A stretch of 64,000 bases of DNA from Lachnospiraceae bacterium. GTDB taxonomy: Bacteria > Bacillota > Clostridia > Lachnospirales > Lachnospiraceae. A model generated the notes under the pieces. The model did no database searches. It was not told where the DNA came from and saw only the letters and a list, made by a program, of their open reading frames with translations. Position numbers and translations under genes: made by a program. Of this stretch, positions 61,431-64,000 are shown piece by piece (position 1 is the stretch's first letter; each line of letters starts with the position of its first letter). The stretch spans positions 17,808 to 81,807 of the forward strand of contig VSNJ01000004.1 of NCBI GenBank assembly GCA_009774235.1, given 5' to 3'.

Positions 61431-61949
61431 ATGGCAGAAGAAATTATGGAAGAGGTGCTGGAGGAGGAGGATACTCAAAAAGGAAAATTTATGACCTTCC
61501 AGACGGGCAATGAATATTATGGCATAAGCATAAGTTATGTAAATGAAATTATTGTTATGCAGCCAATTACAGCAATTCCCGAAGCAGAAGATTACATAAA
61601 AGGCCTTCTTAACCTCCGTGGCAAAATTATTCCTGTTATTGATGTCCGCGTAAGGTTTAAGATGGACCAGACGGATTATACTGACAGGACGTGTATTATT
61701 GTTATAAATGTAAAGTCCAATACTATCGGTCTTATTGTAGAACAGATAGCAGAGGTAGATACAATAATGGATAGTGATATTATGCCACCTCCGACGCTGG
61801 GCCACAAAGGAAAAGAACAAAATAAATATGTATACGGTCTCGCAAGAACAGGCAATACAGTAAAATTGCTACTAGATCCTGAACGTCTGATAGGGACTGA
61901 CACTCTTGCGGCACTGGGAGAAGATGTCCAGGAAGAAGACCAAGAGTAA
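61431..61949 (+). CDS. cheW: Chemotaxis coupling protein CheW
   Basis: 172 residues. An acidic N-terminal tail (EEIMEEVLEEEDTQ) precedes the SH3-like CheW domain: FMTFQTGNEYYGISISYVNE, PEAEDYIKGLLNLRGKIIPV and the C-terminal LLLDPERL. It links MCPs to the kinase CheA. The start at 61431 has AAAGGAG upstream. It is 12 nt before the second MCP gene, so both are coexpressed. CheA is not in this window. Confidence 0.95.
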   Translation: MAEEIMEEVLEEEDTQKGKFMTFQTGNEYYGISISYVNEIIVMQPITAIPEAEDYIKGLLNLRGKIIPVIDVRVRFKMDQTDYTDRTCIIVINVKSNTIGLIVEQIAEVDTIMDSDIMPPPTLGHKGKEQNKYVYGLARTGNTVKLLLDPERLIGTDTLAALGEDVQEEDQE

Positions 61950-61961
61950 ACCAGGAGGAAA

Positions 61962-63848
61962 ATGAAAATGAGCAAAAACAGAAACAATACGGAGGCATCT
62001 AACATGAAGAAAAAATTTAGATTTAGTGATATCTCAGTCAGGGGCAAGTTATTAACCTTTGGCGCTACTGCGCTGCTTTTTACAATAATAATTGCCATAG
62101 CCAGCATAAATATTCTCCAGACTACTAATGATGAACGTACACGCCGTTATGTTGTATATGCTGACCGTGAAATTGCATTAAGTGACTCATTCACATATTT
62201 TAACCAGATAAGAGCCAATGTACGTAATATGATATGGCTTTACAGTGATGACCCACAGAAACAACAAGAAACAATTGATTTAATAAAGGAAGAATTTGCA
62301 GCTATAGATGGAAAGTTTGATACTTTCAGGGAGTACCTTGACCAGTATAGTGCTAATATACAAAGCACTTTCCAGGAAGTTAACGGGCTTATAGATGATT
62401 TCGAGGAATCTACTGATATTGTTTCTTCTTTTGCAACTGCCAACAATGTAACCCAGGCAGAACAGGAAATTGAAAATAACAGTATGGTTATTGCTACAAA
62501 AACTGATGAAGTTTTCAAGTTATTAATGAGTGAAATGGTAGAAGAAGCTGATGCAGAATCTGAAAGAATTGACGTCAAAGTAAGAACTCTCGCTATTGCA
62601 CTTATTGCAATTTGTGTAATATGTATCCTTGTTATGACAGGGCTCTGCTTTTCAATTACAAGAACTATTACTGTTCCTGTTTCAAAGCTTTCCAAAGCTG
62701 CCAAGAAACTTGCAGTGGGCGATGTAGATGTAGACTATGCTAAGATACATAATGATGATTTAGGTGAATTAATGGACAGCTTTGGCCATATGGTTGAAAC
62801 TATTAAACAACAGGCAGCTGTTGCAGATGCTATTTCAAAAGGTGATTTAACTATTGATGTAACTCCACGCAGTGATAAAGACATTCTTGGCAAATCACTT
62901 AAGAGGCTGGTTGATAACAATAACAAAGCTCTTGGAAGTGTGCAGGAATCTACAATGCAGGTAACTATCGGAGCTGAACAGGTGGCTAACGCAAGCCAGG
63001 CACTTGCACAGGGTTCTACTGAGCAGGCAAGTGCATTACAGCAGGTAACTGCTTCTATTAATGAAATTGCAGAAAAAACAAAGAAAAATGCTTCTGAAGC
63101 AACTACAGCCAATAACCTTGTAAACACTGTAAGAGGCATGGCAGAAGATGGAAACGGACAGATGAAGTCATTAACTGGAGCTATGAATGACATTAATGAC
63201 TCCTCTGAAACAATTTCTAAGATTATTAAAACTATTGATGATATCGCATTCCAGACTAATATACTTGCTTTAAATGCAGCAGTTGAGGCAGCACGTGCTG
63301 GTGTACATGGCAAAGGTTTTGCAGTTGTTGCAGAGGAAGTAAGGACACTTGCTGCTAAATGTGGTTCTGCTGCCAGTGAAACAGCTGAAATGATTGAAGA
63401 TTCTATCCGTAAAGTTGGTAACGGAAGACAGCTCGCATCAGAAACAGCAGAAGCCCTTGACAGGATTGTTGGTTCTATTGAAGAAGTTGCAGATATAATT
63501 AATAATATTGCTATATCTTCTAACGACCAGGCAACAGCAGTATCACAGATTGACCAGGCAATCGGGCAGGTTTCTACAGTTGTACAGACTAACTCAGCTA
63601 CAAGTGAACAGTGTGCTTCAGCCAGTGAAGAACTTTCAAACCAGGCTATGAACCTTAGAAACCAGATGTCAGAGTACAAACTTAAAGCAGGTGTGGTTTC
63701 AAGCAATCCAAGTATTTCTGCTGCACCTAGAAATGAAATACCTGTATCAAATTATAATAACAATTATAATAATAACTATAATGACAGTTATAATAATAGT
63801 TATAATGAACAGATTATTTCACTTGACGGTGATATAGGTAAATATTAA
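61962..63848 (+). CDS. Methyl-accepting chemotaxis protein with four-helix-bundle sensor
   Basis: 628 residues. TM1 ~28-48, an extracytoplasmic helical 4HB_MCP-like sensor (~50-205), TM2 ~209-230, HAMP ~232-285 and the MCP signalling domain with its tip near residue 430 ([29 protein letters not shown]). An Asn/Tyr repeat tail (residues ~596-615) ends in [13 protein letters not shown]. It has AGGAGG upstream and follows cheW directly. Ligand unknown. The tail probably forms a flexible tether. Confidence 0.95.
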   Translation: MKMSKNRNNTEASNMKKKFRFSDISVRGKLLTFGATALLFTIIIAIASINILQTTNDERTRRYVVYADREIALSDSFTYFNQIRANVRNMIWLYSDDPQKQQETIDLIKEEFAAIDGKFDTFREYLDQYSANIQSTFQEVNGLIDDFEESTDIVSSFATANNVTQAEQEIENNSMVIATKTDEVFKLLMSEMVEEADAESERIDVKVRTLAIALIAICVICILVMTGLCFSITRTITVPVSKLSKAAKKLAVGDVDVDYAKIHNDDLGELMDSFGHMVETIKQQAAVADAISKGDLTIDVTPRSDKDILGKSLKRLVDNNNKALGSVQESTMQVTIGAEQVANASQALAQGSTEQASALQQVTASINEIAEKTKKNASEATTANNLVNTVRGMAEDGNGQMKSLTGAMNDINDSSETISKIIKTIDDIAFQTNILALNAAVEAARAGVHGKGFAVVAEEVRTLAAKCGSAASETAEMIEDSIRKVGNGRQLASETAEALDRIVGSIEEVADIINNIAISSNDQATAVSQIDQAIGQVSTVVQTNSATSEQCASASEELSNQAMNLRNQMSEYKLKAGVVSSNPSISAAPRNEIPVSNYNNNYNNNYNDSYNNSYNEQIISLDGDIGKY

Positions 63849-63915
63849 TTTATTAATGTGAAGGCAAAGTGAGGATGTACAAGTTTACTTGCATCATCCT
63901 GGTATGCTTGTGTTT

Positions 63916-64000
63916 GCCATATATCCTGCTTAATACAGCAGGTATATGTATGCTATAATTATATATCTCAAAAACAGGTGCATTACATTGTATATGCACC
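63916..64000 (+). other. Hairpins after the last MCP gene
   Basis: ATATCCTGCT and AGCAGGTATAT form a stem at about 63920-63946, and GGTGCAT and ATGCACC pair at about 63977-64000 at the window edge. Either may terminate the cheW-MCP operon, although clear U-runs are missing. Confidence 0.35.

Noticed and set aside
1..64000. tRNA, rRNA, CRISPR, prophage or insertion sequence
   Set aside because: I looked for GTTCGAA-type TPsiC arms, regularly spaced direct repeats, integrase or transposase motifs, and found none; I cannot exclude a missed degenerate tRNA without a covariance search.

Overview
This 64 kb window is chromosomal DNA from a low-GC Gram-positive bacterium, most likely a motile, strictly anaerobic member of the Lachnospiraceae (Clostridia). 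Evidence includes the Firmicutes yrzL-yqgF-yrzB-yrrM-yrrO gene block with RNase J, a DUF3881-type protein, a two-gene SufC/SufB-like (SMS-type) Fe-S module, HydF, a glycine/cysteine-rich mini-protein of clostridial type, a GH29 fucosidase, chemotaxis genes and strong GGAGG ribosome binding sites. I saw no prophage, insertion sequence, CRISPR array, rRNA or tRNA. Most genes lie on the minus strand.

Layout. 1-2.1 kb: non-oxidative pentose phosphate operon (transaldolase, split transketolase) behind a clear sigma-A promoter. 2.1-9 kb: a membrane-anchored arylsulfotransferase-like protein that lacks the expected active-site residues, a thioesterase, an ABC-F translation factor, a Hol-Tox type I toxin-antitoxin locus, a cold-shock protein and an alpha-L-fucosidase. 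9-20 kb: an RNA-metabolism region with a U32 tRNA hydroxylase (TrhP-like), TrmR, an MltG fragment, a YlbF protein, RNase J, YrzB, YqgF, YrzL, MtaB, an HPr-like protein, ThiI, cysteine desulfurase and RsmE. 20.5-25.6 kb: a FliD-tail-like orphan with a sigma-D-like promoter, a HAD hydrolase, a two-TM protein, a receiver-HPt protein and aldose 1-epimerase. 25.9-31.4 kb: an amino-acid decarboxylase and a phospholipid operon (Psd, PssA, flippase-like protein, PAP2). 31.4-39.8 kb: RarA, a YigZ protein, a second flippase-like protein, HydF, ProA, DegV and SmsC-SmsB. 40-44.6 kb: DUF3881 protein, Rrf2 regulator plus cupin, PBP1A. 44.7-50.4 kb: purine operon purF-purB-HD-GYP-purA. 51-55.3 kb: GH3 lipoprotein, Cys/Gly-rich peptide, chorismate synthase and TrpRS. 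55.3-59.1 kb: potABCD polyamine transporter. 59.7-63.8 kb: two methyl-accepting proteins and CheW.

The most interesting material is non-coding or degenerate: (i) a dispersed MITE-like palindromic repeat built on a CTCTGGCA-containing arm in at least seven intergenic spacers; (ii) a different palindromic repeat that sits directly before start codons and carries the ribosome binding site (rsmE, nifS, rarA); (iii) a convergent toxin/antisense pair with shared 5' sequence; (iv) several proteins that keep a family fold but lack key catalytic residues (arylsulfotransferase-like, HPr-like, HD-GYP, short MltG); (v) a large nested hairpin near 50.8 kb, a switch-like duplicated 9-mer downstream of the Cys-rich gene, and a possible three-way-junction RNA near 30.8 kb. 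All functional statements come from reading motifs and from family knowledge recalled without database searches.
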